Source of the DNA: Polynucleobacter sp. Tro8-14-1
GTDB lineage: Bacteria; Pseudomonadota; Gammaproteobacteria; Burkholderiales; Burkholderiaceae
Assembly: GCF_018881655.1 (NCBI RefSeq)
Contig: NZ_JACVPX010000004.1
Location: 62,001-126,000, forward strand
Length of the DNA: 64,000 nucleotides
Reading direction: 5' to 3'
In this document: piece by piece, positions 11,506 to 20,977 of the stretch
Numbering within the stretch: position 1 is the stretch's first letter
Layout: every line of letters begins with the position of its first letter
Notes under the pieces: generated by a model
What the model saw: the letters and a program-made list of their open reading frames with translations, nothing else
The model's database searches: none
Told to the model about the DNA's origin: nothing
Made by a program: the position numbers and the translations under genes

Positions 11506-12348
11506 ATGGCAGCAAAACCAACCATTCAGATGTCTTGTGCCTCAGTGCCTTTGGTGCATGAGGTCGAGGTTATGGATGAGCTGGGTCGCCTTAAAACTAC
11601 CCATATTCCGGGGGAGCGCCCTTTAACCATTTATTTGGATAAGCGTGAAGTGGTGACGCTGATGACCTTGGGAAGTGCTCCAGAAGCCCTGGTCTTGGGC
11701 TATTTACGTAACCAGCGCCTCGTGGAGTCTCCTGATGACATCGAAAGCATTCAGGTTGACTGGGAGACCGATTCGGCTGCTGTTAAAACCCGCCGGAGTA
11801 CGGTGGATATTGATGCCCTAACCAGCAAGCGGGTAGTAACGACTGGTTGCGGTCAGGGAACCATGTTTGGTGGCTTAATCGAGGAGATGGATGCGATTCA
11901 GCTTCCCGAGGGACCGCTACTCTCTCAAGAGGCAATAGTTGCCTTGATTGACTCCATTCGAATCCATGACACCATTTATAAGAAGTCTGGTTCGGTTCAT
12001 GCCTGCGCAGTCTATGAGCGGGACGGGCAGGATGGGGTGCGACTGCTGCACTTTATTGAAGATGTTGGTCGCCATAATGCGGTCGACTCGATTTCTGGCT
12101 TGATGTGGCTAGTGAATAAACCGGGCAAGGATTTGATTTTCTTTACTACTGGGCGCCTGACCTCAGAGATGGTGATCAAGGGGGCTCAGATGGGCATCCC
12201 TTTCCTTCTGACCCGCTCTGGCGTGACCTTGATGGGTCTGGAGCTGGCGCGCAAGACTAACCTCACCATCCTCTCCCGTTGCTCCGGCAAACACTTTGAG
12301 ATCTATAACGCCCCGGAGAGGGTCGTTTTTAGCCAAAAACCCCAATAA
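11506..12348 (+). CDS. fdhD: Formate dehydrogenase accessory sulfurtransferase FdhD
   Basis: A 280-residue cytosolic protein needed to sulfurate the molybdenum/bis-MGD cofactor of formate dehydrogenases. The family blocks are ERPLTIYLDKREVVTLMTLG, the active-site loop TTGCGQGTMFGG with Cys115, VHACAVYE, EDVGRHNAVD, and FTTGRLTSEMV. Only one cysteine is present in the loop where the E. coli protein has CxxC, a pattern I believe is usual in betaproteobacterial homologues. No formate dehydrogenase structural gene is in the window, so the target enzyme lies elsewhere. It is divergent from metG. Confidence 0.93.
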   Translation: MAAKPTIQMSCASVPLVHEVEVMDELGRLKTTHIPGERPLTIYLDKREVVTLMTLGSAPEALVLGYLRNQRLVESPDDIESIQVDWETDSAAVKTRRSTVDIDALTSKRVVTTGCGQGTMFGGLIEEMDAIQLPEGPLLSQEAIVALIDSIRIHDTIYKKSGSVHACAVYERDGQDGVRLLHFIEDVGRHNAVDSISGLMWLVNKPGKDLIFFTTGRLTSEMVIKGAQMGIPFLLTRSGVTLMGLELARKTNLTILSRCSGKHFEIYNAPERVVFSQKPQ

Positions 12349-12388
12349 ATTCGTCAGCAGGTAAGGGCGAAGGTTTTACAATTCGGTC

Positions 12389-12955
12389 ATGACTATTAAA
12401 TCAGACCACTGGATCCGCCGCATGGGCGAGCAAGGCATGATCAGCCCATTCGAACCTGGGCAAGTTCGCCAAGATGCCGCCGGCAACAAAATCGTAAGTT
12501 ATGGCACTTCAAGCTATGGCTATGACATTCGTTGCGCAGACGAATTCAAAATCTTTACGAATATCAATAGCACCATCGTTGATCCGAAGAATTTCGATGA
12601 GCAATCATTCGTCGATTTCAAGGGTGATGTTTGCATCATTCCACCAAACTCTTTTGCATTGGCAAGAACGGTTGAGTACTTTAAGATTCCACGTAGCGTA
12701 TTAACCGTCTGCGTTGGTAAGAGTACTTATGCTCGCTGCGGCATTATTGTGAACGTCACGCCATTTGAGCCTGAGTGGGAAGGTTATGTCACTTTAGAGT
12801 TTTCAAATACTACACCATTGCCTGCAAAGATTTATGCGGGTGAAGGTTGTGCGCAAGTACTCTTCTTTGAGAGTGATGAAGTGTGTGGAACATCATATAA
12901 AGATCGCGGTGGTAAGTATCAAGGTCAGCGGGGCGTAACCCTGCCTAAGACCTAA
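12389..12955 (+). CDS. dcd: dCTP deaminase
   Basis: A 188-residue homotrimeric deaminase that converts dCTP to dUTP for thymidylate supply. Diagnostic stretches are [45 protein letters not shown] with the catalytic glutamate (WEG...LE), and the C-terminal [13 protein letters not shown] nucleotide lid. Length is typical. It sits 40 bases after fdhD and 12 bases before the potassium-channel gene on the same strand. Confidence 0.96.
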   Translation: MTIKSDHWIRRMGEQGMISPFEPGQVRQDAAGNKIVSYGTSSYGYDIRCADEFKIFTNINSTIVDPKNFDEQSFVDFKGDVCIIPPNSFALARTVEYFKIPRSVLTVCVGKSTYARCGIIVNVTPFEPEWEGYVTLEFSNTTPLPAKIYAGEGCAQVLFFESDEVCGTSYKDRGGKYQGQRGVTLPKT

Positions 12956-12967
12956 GCCATTACGGCA

Positions 12968-13882
12968 GTGCGTAAATTTCTATTTAATCGCCGTCCATCA
13001 CGGATTAATCTAGAAGAATATCGCGCCACACTCTCGCGCTCAGAAATGGCGCGTCCAGAGAATAATTTCTACCATTGGCTGCTAGGTACCACCTGGACTA
13101 GCTTTATGTTGCTAGTCGTTTTTGTATATCTCGGTACAAATCTTATATTTGCTTTTGCTTATATCGCATGTGGAGACGGGGCCATTACCAATGCCCGACC
13201 AGGCTCTTTGTTGGATGTCTTTTTCTTTAGTGTGCAAACGATGGCAACCATTGGATATGGCCGAATGACTCCGGTTGGTAGTTGGCCAAATGCGATTGTG
13301 ACGTTTGAGGCGTTCTTTGGAATTGTTTACTCCGCATTAACTACGGGTCTGGCCTTTGCGCGCTTTACTAGGCCTACCGCAGGCATACGTTTTTCTAAAG
13401 TAGCTGTAGTGGGCAACCATGACGGCATCAAAACATTGAAGTTCCGAGTAGCCAATGATCGCAGCTCCCATATTGTGGAGGCGCAGTTACGCTTATGGCT
13501 CATTGCAGAAAGCATGACAAGCGAGGGTGAGCGCTATCGTCGATCTGTTGAATTGCAGCTGCATCGCTCCGAGAGCCCAGTCTTTTCCTTGACCTGGACG
13601 GCGATGCATAGCGTGGATGAGGCAAGTCCACTAAAAGATTTCTTGGGTAAAGCAGAATTGAATGGTCATTGGCATCTTTTAATTACCTTTACGGGGTATC
13701 ACGAGAGCCTGGCCAATCAAGTCTATGCTCGCCATGTTTACTTACCAAGAGATGTGCAGCAAAATGCGACTTTTGTCGATATAGTCACGGTTTCGCCAGA
13801 TGGCGGCCGGATAATAGATTTAGCCAACTTTGAGAAGTGGGTTCCGAATGTCTCGGATAAATTAGCAGGGGAGTTTTTATGA
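12968..13882 (+). CDS. Inward-rectifier-type potassium channel (KirBac-like)
   Basis: A 304-residue inner-membrane K+ channel. There are two membrane helices (about residues 42-64 and 109-131) around a pore loop with the selectivity filter TIGYG at 94-98, followed by a beta-rich cytoplasmic domain (FSKVAVVGNHDGIKTLKFRVAN...AQLRLWL) typical of Kir/KirBac channels. The start is GTG 12968, 12 bases after dcd; no in-frame ATG lies before the slide helix. The stop overlaps the start of the following decarboxylase gene (ATGA), so the two proteins are made from one message. K+ flux may support pH or charge balance during decarboxylation, but this is inference. Confidence 0.88.
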   Translation: MRKFLFNRRPSRINLEEYRATLSRSEMARPENNFYHWLLGTTWTSFMLLVVFVYLGTNLIFAFAYIACGDGAITNARPGSLLDVFFFSVQTMATIGYGRMTPVGSWPNAIVTFEAFFGIVYSALTTGLAFARFTRPTAGIRFSKVAVVGNHDGIKTLKFRVANDRSSHIVEAQLRLWLIAESMTSEGERYRRSVELQLHRSESPVFSLTWTAMHSVDEASPLKDFLGKAELNGHWHLLITFTGYHESLANQVYARHVYLPRDVQQNATFVDIVTVSPDGGRIIDLANFEKWVPNVSDKLAGEFL

Positions 13883-16146
13883 AATTTCGTTTTCCAATCA
13901 TCATTATTGATGAAGACTTCCGCTCCGAAAATATTTCGGGTTCGGGAATTCGTGACCTCGCCGAGGCGATTGAGAATGAAGGCATGGAGGTTATTGGCTT
14001 AACGAGCTATGGTGACCTGACTTCGTTTGCTCAGCAAGCTTCTCGTGCATCGTCATTCATCGTCTCGATTGATGATGAGGAGTTTGACTCTGACTCAGAA
14101 GATAATGATCTTCCAGCCTTAAATAACTTGCGTGCTTTTATTACCGAAGTACGTAAACGTAATGAAGATATCCCTATCTTCTTATATGGTGAGACACGTA
14201 CCTCACGTCATATGCCTAATGACATCTTGCGCGAGTTGCATGGCTTCATTCATATGAATGAAGACACCCCAGAATTCGTGGCACGTCACATTATTCGTGA
14301 AGCCAAAGTGTATTTAGATTCATTAGCGCCGCCATTCTTCCGCGCTTTAACTAACTACGCTTCTGAAGGTTCATATTCTTGGCATTGCCCAGGTCACTCC
14401 GGTGGCGTTGCTTTCTTAAAAAGCCCAGTAGGAAGAATGTTCCATCAATTCTTTGGTGAAAACATGTTGCGCGCTGACGTTTGTAACGCAGTGGAGGAGT
14501 TGGGCCAGCTCCTAGACCATACAGGTCCAGTGCTGCAGAGTGAACGCAATGCAGCGCGCATCTTTAATGCAGACCATTTATTCTTTGTAACCAATGGCAC
14601 ATCGACTTCCAACAAGATTGTTTGGCACTCTACGGTTGCACCTGGCGACGTGGTCTTGGTTGACCGTAACTGTCATAAGTCAGTCATTCATTCCATCACC
14701 ATGATGGGCGCGATTCCCATCTTCTTGATGCCTACTCGTAATCACTTGGGCATTATTGGTCCGATTCCGAAGGAAGAGTTCGAATGGAAAAACATCAAGA
14801 AGAAAATTGATGCCAATCCGTTTATCAAAGATAAGAATGTTGTACCTCGTGTAATGACGCTGACGCAAAGTACTTACGATGGCATCGTTTACAACGTTGA
14901 AATGATTAAAGAGATGCTTGATGGCAAAGTAGATTCATTGCATTTTGATGAAGCTTGGTTGCCACATGCCGCATTCCATCCTTTCTATAAAGACATGCAT
15001 GCGATTGGTTCAGATCGTAAGCGCACTAAGAAGAGTTTGATGTTTGCAACGCAGTCTACCCATAAGTTGCTGGCTGGTTTATCCCAGGCATCACAGGTGT
15101 TGGTTCAAGATGCAGAAGATACCAAGCTTGATCGTGATTGCTTTAATGAAGCCTATTTGATGCACACCTCTACTAGTCCTCAGTACGCCATCATTGCTTC
15201 ATGCGATGTTTCTGCGGCCATGATGGAGTCTCCTGGCGGCACGACGCTCGTTGAGGAGTCTATTGCTGAAGCAATGGACTTCCGCCGCGCTATGCGTGAG
15301 GTAGATGATAAGTTTGGCGCAGACTGGTGGTTCAAGGTCTGGGGCCCAGATCATTTGGCGGAAGAGGGTATTGGCGAGCGCTCAGATTGGGTCTTGGAGC
15401 CATCAGCAGCTTGGCATGATTTTGGCAAATTGGCCAAAGACTTCAATATGCTCGATCCCATTAAGGCGACGGTTGTTACGCCTGGATTGGATATTGAGGG
15501 CAACTTTGGCTCTATGGGCATTCCAGCGAGCATCGTGACCAAGTATCTTGCTGAGCATGGCGTGATCGTGGAGAAGTGCGGTCTCTACTCATTCTTCATC
15601 ATGTTCACGATCGGTATTACTAAAGGCCGCTGGAATACGCTTGTAACAGAACTGCAGCAGTTCAAAGATCACTTTGATAAGAATGCGCCACTCTGGAAAG
15701 TATTGCCTGAGTTTGTCGCTAAACATCCACGATATGAGCGCGTTGGCTTAAAAGATATTTGTCAGCAAATTCATGAGTTTTATAAGGGCCGTGATGTAGC
15801 GCGCATGACTACTGAGATGTATACCTCAGACATGGTTCCAGCCATGATGCCTTCAGAGGCATGGGCGAAGATGGCGCACAAAGAAGTGGATCGTGTGCCG
15901 CTTGATCAATTAGAGGGGCGCGTAACAGCCATGTTAGTTACTCCCTATCCTCCAGGCATTCCATTGTTGATTCCAGGCGAGCGTTTTAACAAACGCATCA
16001 TTGACTACCTCTACTTCGCTAGAGACTTTAATGAGAAATTCCCTGGATTTGAGACGGATATTCATGGGCTCGTTAAAGCCAGTATCGATGGTAAGAGTGA
16101 GTATTACGTCGATTGTGTCAGGCAAGGGCGGGACATCACCCTTTAA
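13879..16146 (+). CDS. Arginine/lysine/ornithine decarboxylase
   Basis: A 755-residue PLP-dependent fold-I decarboxylase of the bacterial inducible (AdiA/CadA/SpeC) family. It has an N-terminal response-regulator-like wing domain (residues 1 to about 130), a PLP core with the lysine K396 in STHKLLAGLSQAS, and HFDEAWLPHA before it. The large C-terminal domain contains LVTPYPPGIPLLIPGERF. Length fits AdiA. Whether arginine, lysine or ornithine is used is not decided by these motifs. It overlaps the channel gene by four bases and ends in a strong terminator. Likely roles are polyamine or agmatine formation or acid resistance. Confidence 0.9.
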   Translation: MKFRFPIIIIDEDFRSENISGSGIRDLAEAIENEGMEVIGLTSYGDLTSFAQQASRASSFIVSIDDEEFDSDSEDNDLPALNNLRAFITEVRKRNEDIPIFLYGETRTSRHMPNDILRELHGFIHMNEDTPEFVARHIIREAKVYLDSLAPPFFRALTNYASEGSYSWHCPGHSGGVAFLKSPVGRMFHQFFGENMLRADVCNAVEELGQLLDHTGPVLQSERNAARIFNADHLFFVTNGTSTSNKIVWHSTVAPGDVVLVDRNCHKSVIHSITMMGAIPIFLMPTRNHLGIIGPIPKEEFEWKNIKKKIDANPFIKDKNVVPRVMTLTQSTYDGIVYNVEMIKEMLDGKVDSLHFDEAWLPHAAFHPFYKDMHAIGSDRKRTKKSLMFATQSTHKLLAGLSQASQVLVQDAEDTKLDRDCFNEAYLMHTSTSPQYAIIASCDVSAAMMESPGGTTLVEESIAEAMDFRRAMREVDDKFGADWWFKVWGPDHLAEEGIGERSDWVLEPSAAWHDFGKLAKDFNMLDPIKATVVTPGLDIEGNFGSMGIPASIVTKYLAEHGVIVEKCGLYSFFIMFTIGITKGRWNTLVTELQQFKDHFDKNAPLWKVLPEFVAKHPRYERVGLKDICQQIHEFYKGRDVARMTTEMYTSDMVPAMMPSEAWAKMAHKEVDRVPLDQLEGRVTAMLVTPYPPGIPLLIPGERFNKRIIDYLYFARDFNEKFPGFETDIHGLVKASIDGKSEYYVDCVRQGRDITL

Positions 16147-16167
16147 TCTCACCTCTTAGTTGAGCTA

Positions 16168-16197
16168 ATGCCCTGAAAATTTCAGGGCATTTTTTTA
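16168..16197 (+). terminator. Rho-independent terminator after the decarboxylase gene
   Basis: A perfect 10-base stem (ATGCCCTGAA / TTCAGGGCAT) with a three-base loop is followed by a run of seven T, 22 bases after the stop codon. Confidence 0.92.
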
Positions 16198-16260
16198 TTT
16201 GCCGATCTAAAAACGGTACTGTATCTTGCTTAATAATTATTTTGAAAGAGTGAGATTTTA

Positions 16261-16428
16261 ATGGGCAAGAAACGCGTACCAAAATTTTTATTAGGCCATC
16301 CTCTAAACTCTACGCATGCTGATAAGGGTATGACGGAGACCTTAAATCTATTGAGGTGGCCAGCAAATGCTAGGCATCTTAGCTTATCCATTGCCCAATA
16401 TTTAAATGGCAAGAAAAAGAAATATTGA
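16261..16428 (+). CDS. Small hypothetical protein, 55 residues
   Basis: An ATG-to-TGA frame encoding 55 residues starting MGKKRVPKFLLGHPLN and ending in a lysine-rich GKKKKY tail. The product is very basic with no membrane segment. A purine stretch (AAAGAGTGAG) lies 6-15 bases before the ATG. It stands alone between a terminator and the convergent TRAP gene, 12 bases from the latter. I do not recognise the family, and chance cannot be excluded for this length. Confidence 0.4.
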   Translation: MGKKRVPKFLLGHPLNSTHADKGMTETLNLLRWPANARHLSLSIAQYLNGKKKKY

Positions 16429-16440
16429 CGCGATTAGTTT

Positions 16441-17973
16441 TTATTTAATCGGTTTATCTAACTGAAATGTTACAGGAGTATCCTCATCCGTCTTCGTTGA
16501 TGGTGCTTCTGGCTTACCCTCTTCGCCCCCTGTGAAATTAAAGTCTTTGCTCTCGATCACAGCAGCAGGCTTATCTAAGAGTGTTGTTACCAGCGCGGGG
16601 AAGGCCATCACCAGCACGACCATCACTAGCTGCAGACCTACCCAGGGGAGTGCGCCCCAGTAGATATCACTACTCTTCACCTCTTTGGGCGCTACGCCTC
16701 TCAGGTAGAAGAGGGCAAAGCCAAAAGGGGGATGCATAAAAGAAGTCTGCATATTCACACAAAGCATGACCCCGAACCACACTAGTGCTGCACTGGCTGC
16801 TGCTTGAGGATTGCCATTCATGGAATCGAGTAATACCGGTGAGAGTAATTTCACTGCTACTGGTGCCAACATTGGCACAACAATGAAGGCGATTTCGAAG
16901 AAGTCTAAGAAAAAGGCCAAAAAGAAAACAAACAAATTCACAACGATTAAGAATCCAATCCAACCACCAGGAAGATTAGAGAAAAGCTCTTCTACCCAGA
17001 AGCCACCATCTACTCCTTGAAACACAACAGAAAAGCAAGTAGATCCAATCAGAATAAAAACCACCATGGCAGTAATACGCATCGTGTTTTGATAGGCCTC
17101 TTGAATCAGTCCTTTGAGATTCGGAATGCTTGCTCTGCGAAGCCACGCTAAGAGTAGAGCTCCCATTGCGCCCATAGCTCCCGATTCAGTAGGGGTGGCA
17201 ATGCCAGTCATGATGGTACCCAGAACCAGGAAGATCAGGACCGCTGATGGGATGATCCCCATGAGACATTTTTTCCAAAGTGCCCAGCCTTTGAGTGTGA
17301 GATCGCTCTCTGGTACGGGCGGTAGATAGTCGGGGCGAACACGACTCAGGAAGAAGGTATATAGGGCAAAGAGGGCGATCTGCAAAAGCGATGGACCCCA
17401 TGCACCGAGATACATGCTGCCCACATCTGCACTGCCGCTTTGTGTTTTAAGTTGGTCTGCCAACACAATCAATACTAATGATGGGGGCACTAACTGTGTA
17501 ATGGTCCCAGAGGCTGCTAAAACGCCCGTAGCGTAGCGCATGTTGTAGCCGTAACGCATCATCACCGGCAAGGAAATCATCGCCATAGCGATCACCTGAG
17601 CGGCGACAGTACCAGTGATAGCGCCCAAGATAAACCCAACGATGATGACGGAGTAACCAAGACCGCCACGTACGCGCCCAAATAGTTGGCCCATCGAGTC
17701 GAGCATTTCTTCTGCGAGGCCGCAGCGCTCTAAGATGGCGCCCATAAAAGTGAAGAAGGGAATGGCTAGCAGTAGATCATTGGCGAGCACGCTACCAAAG
17801 ATGCGCTGCGGAATAGCTTGCAAAAATGGGATGCCAAAGAAACCCTCGCTAATCGCAATGGCTGAGAAAAATAATCCTGCAGCCATTAAAGAGAATGCAA
17901 CCGGAAAGCCGATCAACATAAAGACGATCAGCCCACCAAACATCAAGGGCGGCATCCACTCTAATGGAATCAT
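16441..17973 (-). CDS. dctM: TRAP transporter large permease (DctM)
   Basis: A 510-residue polytopic inner-membrane protein, the ion-coupled translocating subunit of a TRAP transporter. It has a dozen or more hydrophobic helices, the family pattern PFFTFMGAILERCGLAEEML, GAITGTVAAQVIAMAMISLPVM and AASGTITQLVPPSLVLIVLADQ. A hydrophilic C-terminal tail of about 45 residues (rich in Glu, Asp, Lys and Thr) extends past the last helix. It overlaps the small permease gene by four bases. No periplasmic binding protein (DctP) gene is adjacent, so the substrate is unknown; resemblance to the mannitol/chloroaromatic (FcbT3-like) group is only an impression. Confidence 0.88.
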   Translation of the reverse strand: MIPLEWMPPLMFGGLIVFMLIGFPVAFSLMAAGLFFSAIAISEGFFGIPFLQAIPQRIFGSVLANDLLLAIPFFTFMGAILERCGLAEEMLDSMGQLFGRVRGGLGYSVIIVGFILGAITGTVAAQVIAMAMISLPVMMRYGYNMRYATGVLAASGTITQLVPPSLVLIVLADQLKTQSGSADVGSMYLGAWGPSLLQIALFALYTFFLSRVRPDYLPPVPESDLTLKGWALWKKCLMGIIPSAVLIFLVLGTIMTGIATPTESGAMGAMGALLLAWLRRASIPNLKGLIQEAYQNTMRITAMVVFILIGSTCFSVVFQGVDGGFWVEELFSNLPGGWIGFLIVVNLFVFFLAFFLDFFEIAFIVVPMLAPVAVKLLSPVLLDSMNGNPQAAASAALVWFGVMLCVNMQTSFMHPPFGFALFYLRGVAPKEVKSSDIYWGALPWVGLQLVMVVLVMAFPALVTTLLDKPAAVIESKDFNFTGGEEGKPEAPSTKTDEDTPVTFQLDKPIK

Positions 17974-18521
17974 TGCATCGGCTTTTCGTAATGGAGGTCT
18001 TCGGCGGGGAGGGTTGTTTTGCCCTGCAAAGCGCCGATACGTTTAATGATTTCTGAAACACCTTGCAGGCTCAGCATCAAAAACCCAAAGGGCACTACAA
18101 ACTTAATGGGATAGCGCGCTAATCCGCCAGAGTTCAGTGAATGCTCCATGACCAGCCATGATGGGTAAAAGAGCGTTGTCCAGGAGAGCCAAGCAAATAA
18201 GAGGCAGGCTGGCATTAAAAAGAACACCAAGCCAAAAAGATCAACCCACAAGCGCCCGCGATCAGAAAGCTGTGAGTAAATTAAATCCACCCTGACATGT
18301 TCATTACGTTTGAGTGTGTAAGATGTGCCGAGCATAACGGCTGCAGCAAATAGATACCATTGAAGCTCTAATGGCCAGTTGTTGCTGACGTCGAATCCAT
18401 AGCGGAGTAAGGCGTTGAGTGCGGATACGATACAAGAAAGCAAAATCATGATGCTGGCTGCCTTGCCCAGAAGCTGGTTTACGTAGTCAATCCCCGCAGA
18501 GAGTTTGGACCAAAACCCCAT
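17970..18521 (-). CDS. dctQ: TRAP transporter small permease (DctQ)
   Basis: A 183-residue membrane protein with four hydrophobic helices, the accessory subunit that pairs with DctM. Family features are ALNALLRYGFDVSNNWPLELQWYLFAAAVMLG and LKRNEHVRVDLIYSQLSDRGRLWVDLFG. It starts six bases after the argH stop and overlaps dctM by ATGA, so it is probably co-transcribed with argH. The association with arginine synthesis may be positional only. Confidence 0.87.
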   Translation of the reverse strand: MGFWSKLSAGIDYVNQLLGKAASIMILLSCIVSALNALLRYGFDVSNNWPLELQWYLFAAAVMLGTSYTLKRNEHVRVDLIYSQLSDRGRLWVDLFGLVFFLMPACLLFAWLSWTTLFYPSWLVMEHSLNSGGLARYPIKFVVPFGFLMLSLQGVSEIIKRIGALQGKTTLPAEDLHYEKPMQ

Positions 18522-18526
18522 GCACT

Positions 18527-19945
18527 TTAGAGGTCTGCGCGACCCCGTTTAATAGCGGCAAGAACCTGGTCTGGGGCGGTGCCACCGGCATGTTGGCGTG
18601 ATTGCACTGAGCCATCAACAGTGAGTAATGCAAACACATCATCGCTAATCAGTTCAGGGCGATTATCAAGACCGCATGCAAATCGAAGTTCTGAGAGACT
18701 TAAATCTGTCAGCATGCAATTTCTGCCAACGCAAGCCTTAACAGCGTGTGCAACTGCTTCATGGGCATCGCGGAAAGCCAAACCTTTTTTAACTAAGTAG
18801 TCAGCCAAGTCGGTTGCTGTTGCAAAACCTTCTTCAGCAGCCTTCTTCATCACTTCTGCTTTCACTTCAATATGCGGAACCATGTCAGCAAAAATGCGCA
18901 AGGTATCTTGAACAGTATCTACTGCATCAAATAAAGGCTCTTTATCTTCTTGATTATCTTTGTTGTAAGCCAGTGGCTGACCCTTCATGAGAGTCAATAA
19001 AGAGATCAGATCGCCATATACACGGCCAGTCTTACCACGAGCTAATTCTGGAACATCTGGGTTCTTCTTTTGCGGCATGATCGAGCTACCAGTGCAGAAG
19101 CGATCTGGTAAATCAATGAAGCCAAAGCGGGGGCTCAGCCACAAGATTAGCTCTTCAGATAGGCGTGACACGTGCATCATCAAAATCGATGAGAAGGCAC
19201 AAAACTCAATTGCAAAGTCGCGATCGGATACAGCATCTAATGAGTTATTGCAGATACCATCAAATCCTAAGGCCTTAGCTACTTGTTCGCGATCGATCGG
19301 ATAGGTGGTTCCGGCTAATGCGGCCGCACCTAAAGGCAGGCGATTGAAACGAGCACGCAAATCTACTAATCGACTGGCATCACGGCTAAACATTTCAAAA
19401 TAGGCCATCAAGTGGTGACCAAATGTAATCGGTTGCGCAACTTGCAAATGCGTGTGGCCAGGCATGATGGTGGCAGCATGCTTTTCAGCTAAATCCAATA
19501 GTGCAAGACGTAAAGACTTCAGGGTGACTGCAATGTCATCAACGTTGCTACGCAACCATAGGCGCAAATCCGTTGCTACTTGGTCGTTACGTGAACGACC
19601 GGTATGCAAACGCTTGCCAGCATCGCCTACTAATGCGGTTAAGCGTGCTTCGATGTTCAGGTGTACATCTTCTAGCGCCAACTGCCAATTAAATTGTCCG
19701 GACTCGATTTCACTCTTAATTTGAGCCATACCCTTTTGAATATCGGCCAAATCTTGGCTGCTAATGATCTTTTGGGTAGCCAGCATTTCAGCATGGGCTA
19801 GGGAGCCGGCAATATCGACCATGGCAAAGCGTTGATCAAAGCCAATAGAGGCGGTATAACGCTGAACGAGTTCGTCGACAGGTTCTGCAAAACGGGCCGA
19901 CCAAGCTTGGGCTTTGTTGGCTAAGGAATTATTTGATGAGCTCAT
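18527..19945 (-). CDS. argH: Argininosuccinate lyase
   Basis: A 472-residue fumarase/aspartase-superfamily lyase that releases arginine and fumarate in the last step of arginine synthesis. It has [18 protein letters not shown], the [17 protein letters not shown] block and the superfamily signature [12 protein letters not shown] longer open frame begins at 20068, but it overlaps the divergent hemC gene. ATG 19945 ([19 protein letters not shown]) gives the usual start, leaving 43 bases between argH and hemC. dctQM follow directly. Confidence 0.95.
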   Translation of the reverse strand: MSSSNNSLANKAQAWSARFAEPVDELVQRYTASIGFDQRFAMVDIAGSLAHAEMLATQKIISSQDLADIQKGMAQIKSEIESGQFNWQLALEDVHLNIEARLTALVGDAGKRLHTGRSRNDQVATDLRLWLRSNVDDIAVTLKSLRLALLDLAEKHAATIMPGHTHLQVAQPITFGHHLMAYFEMFSRDASRLVDLRARFNRLPLGAAALAGTTYPIDREQVAKALGFDGICNNSLDAVSDRDFAIEFCAFSSILMMHVSRLSEELILWLSPRFGFIDLPDRFCTGSSIMPQKKNPDVPELARGKTGRVYGDLISLLTLMKGQPLAYNKDNQEDKEPLFDAVDTVQDTLRIFADMVPHIEVKAEVMKKAAEEGFATATDLADYLVKKGLAFRDAHEAVAHAVKACVGRNCMLTDLSLSELRFACGLDNRPELISDDVFALLTVDGSVQSRQHAGGTAPDQVLAAIKRGRADL

Positions 19946-19988
19946 AAACACAGTATATTGGTGTAGGTCTTTGATTATTTTAAATGTT

Positions 19989-20954
19989 ATGTCGCCAACC
20001 CTGAATTCTTCTCCATCTGACGCTCCAAAGCGCCTCGTAATCGCTTCCCGTGAAAGTCGCCTAGCCATGTGGCAGGCTGAGCATGTCCAGGATTGCCTTA
20101 AAAAGCTCTATCCAGGATGCGATGTCCAGATTTTGGGTATGACCACCCGTGGGGACCAGATTTTGGACCGAGCCCTCTCTAAAGTGGGTGGTAAGGGCCT
20201 TTTTGTGAAAGAGCTCGAAACCGCATTAGAGGATGGGCGTGCCGATCTAGCGGTGCACTCCTTAAAAGATGTCCCAATGGTGATGCCTGAGGGATTTGAT
20301 CTTTCTTGCGTCATGGCTAGGGAAGATGCACGCGATGCCTTTGTTTCTAATGATTACGCCAGTCTTGAGGATCTTCCTCATGGGGCTATTGTGGGCACAT
20401 CGAGTTTGCGACGTGAGTCAGTACTGCGCGCAAAGTTTCCACATTTGGTCATACAGCCATTACGCGGCAACTTAGATACTCGCATGAGCAAATTAGATCG
20501 AGGTGAATATCAAGCTATTATTTTGGCTGCTGCTGGCTTAAAGCGTTTGGGTTTAGAGTCCCGCATTCGTGCTTTTTTGCCATATGATCCCTACACTCCC
20601 GCTGCAGGCCAGGGTGCCTTAGGTATCGAAACTTTAAGCAAACATCCCAATATCAAACAGTGGCTTACTCCACTCAATGATTTGCCGACTTTGTTTGCTG
20701 TTTCTGCTGAACGTATGGTGTCTCGCCAATTAGGCGGGTCATGTGAAGTGCCGCTGGCTGCACACGCAGTATGGGATCAGAACCAAATGAACATTCGCTC
20801 TTTTGTAGCGAGTGTTGATGGCCAAGCAATTTGCCTGGCTAATGGTAGTGCTCAAGTGAAATCAGTTGAAGATGCCGAGGCCTTGGGCCTTGCAGTGGCA
20901 AAAGACTTGCTGTCACAAGGCGCCGCAGATTTAATTCCAGCACTTCCTAAGTAA
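19989..20954 (+). CDS. hemC: Hydroxymethylbilane synthase (porphobilinogen deaminase)
   Basis: A 321-residue enzyme that polymerises four porphobilinogen units in tetrapyrrole synthesis. It has [16 protein letters not shown], the [11 protein letters not shown] loop, [20 protein letters not shown] and the dipyrromethane-cofactor cysteine in [13 protein letters not shown]. The open frame extends back to 19914 into argH sequence, but ATG 19989 matches the family start. hemD follows after 23 bases. Confidence 0.95.
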   Translation: MSPTLNSSPSDAPKRLVIASRESRLAMWQAEHVQDCLKKLYPGCDVQILGMTTRGDQILDRALSKVGGKGLFVKELETALEDGRADLAVHSLKDVPMVMPEGFDLSCVMAREDARDAFVSNDYASLEDLPHGAIVGTSSLRRESVLRAKFPHLVIQPLRGNLDTRMSKLDRGEYQAIILAAAGLKRLGLESRIRAFLPYDPYTPAAGQGALGIETLSKHPNIKQWLTPLNDLPTLFAVSAERMVSRQLGGSCEVPLAAHAVWDQNQMNIRSFVASVDGQAICLANGSAQVKSVEDAEALGLAVAKDLLSQGAADLIPALPK

Positions 20955-20977
20955 TACAAAGCGCAATCTTCGTCAGC

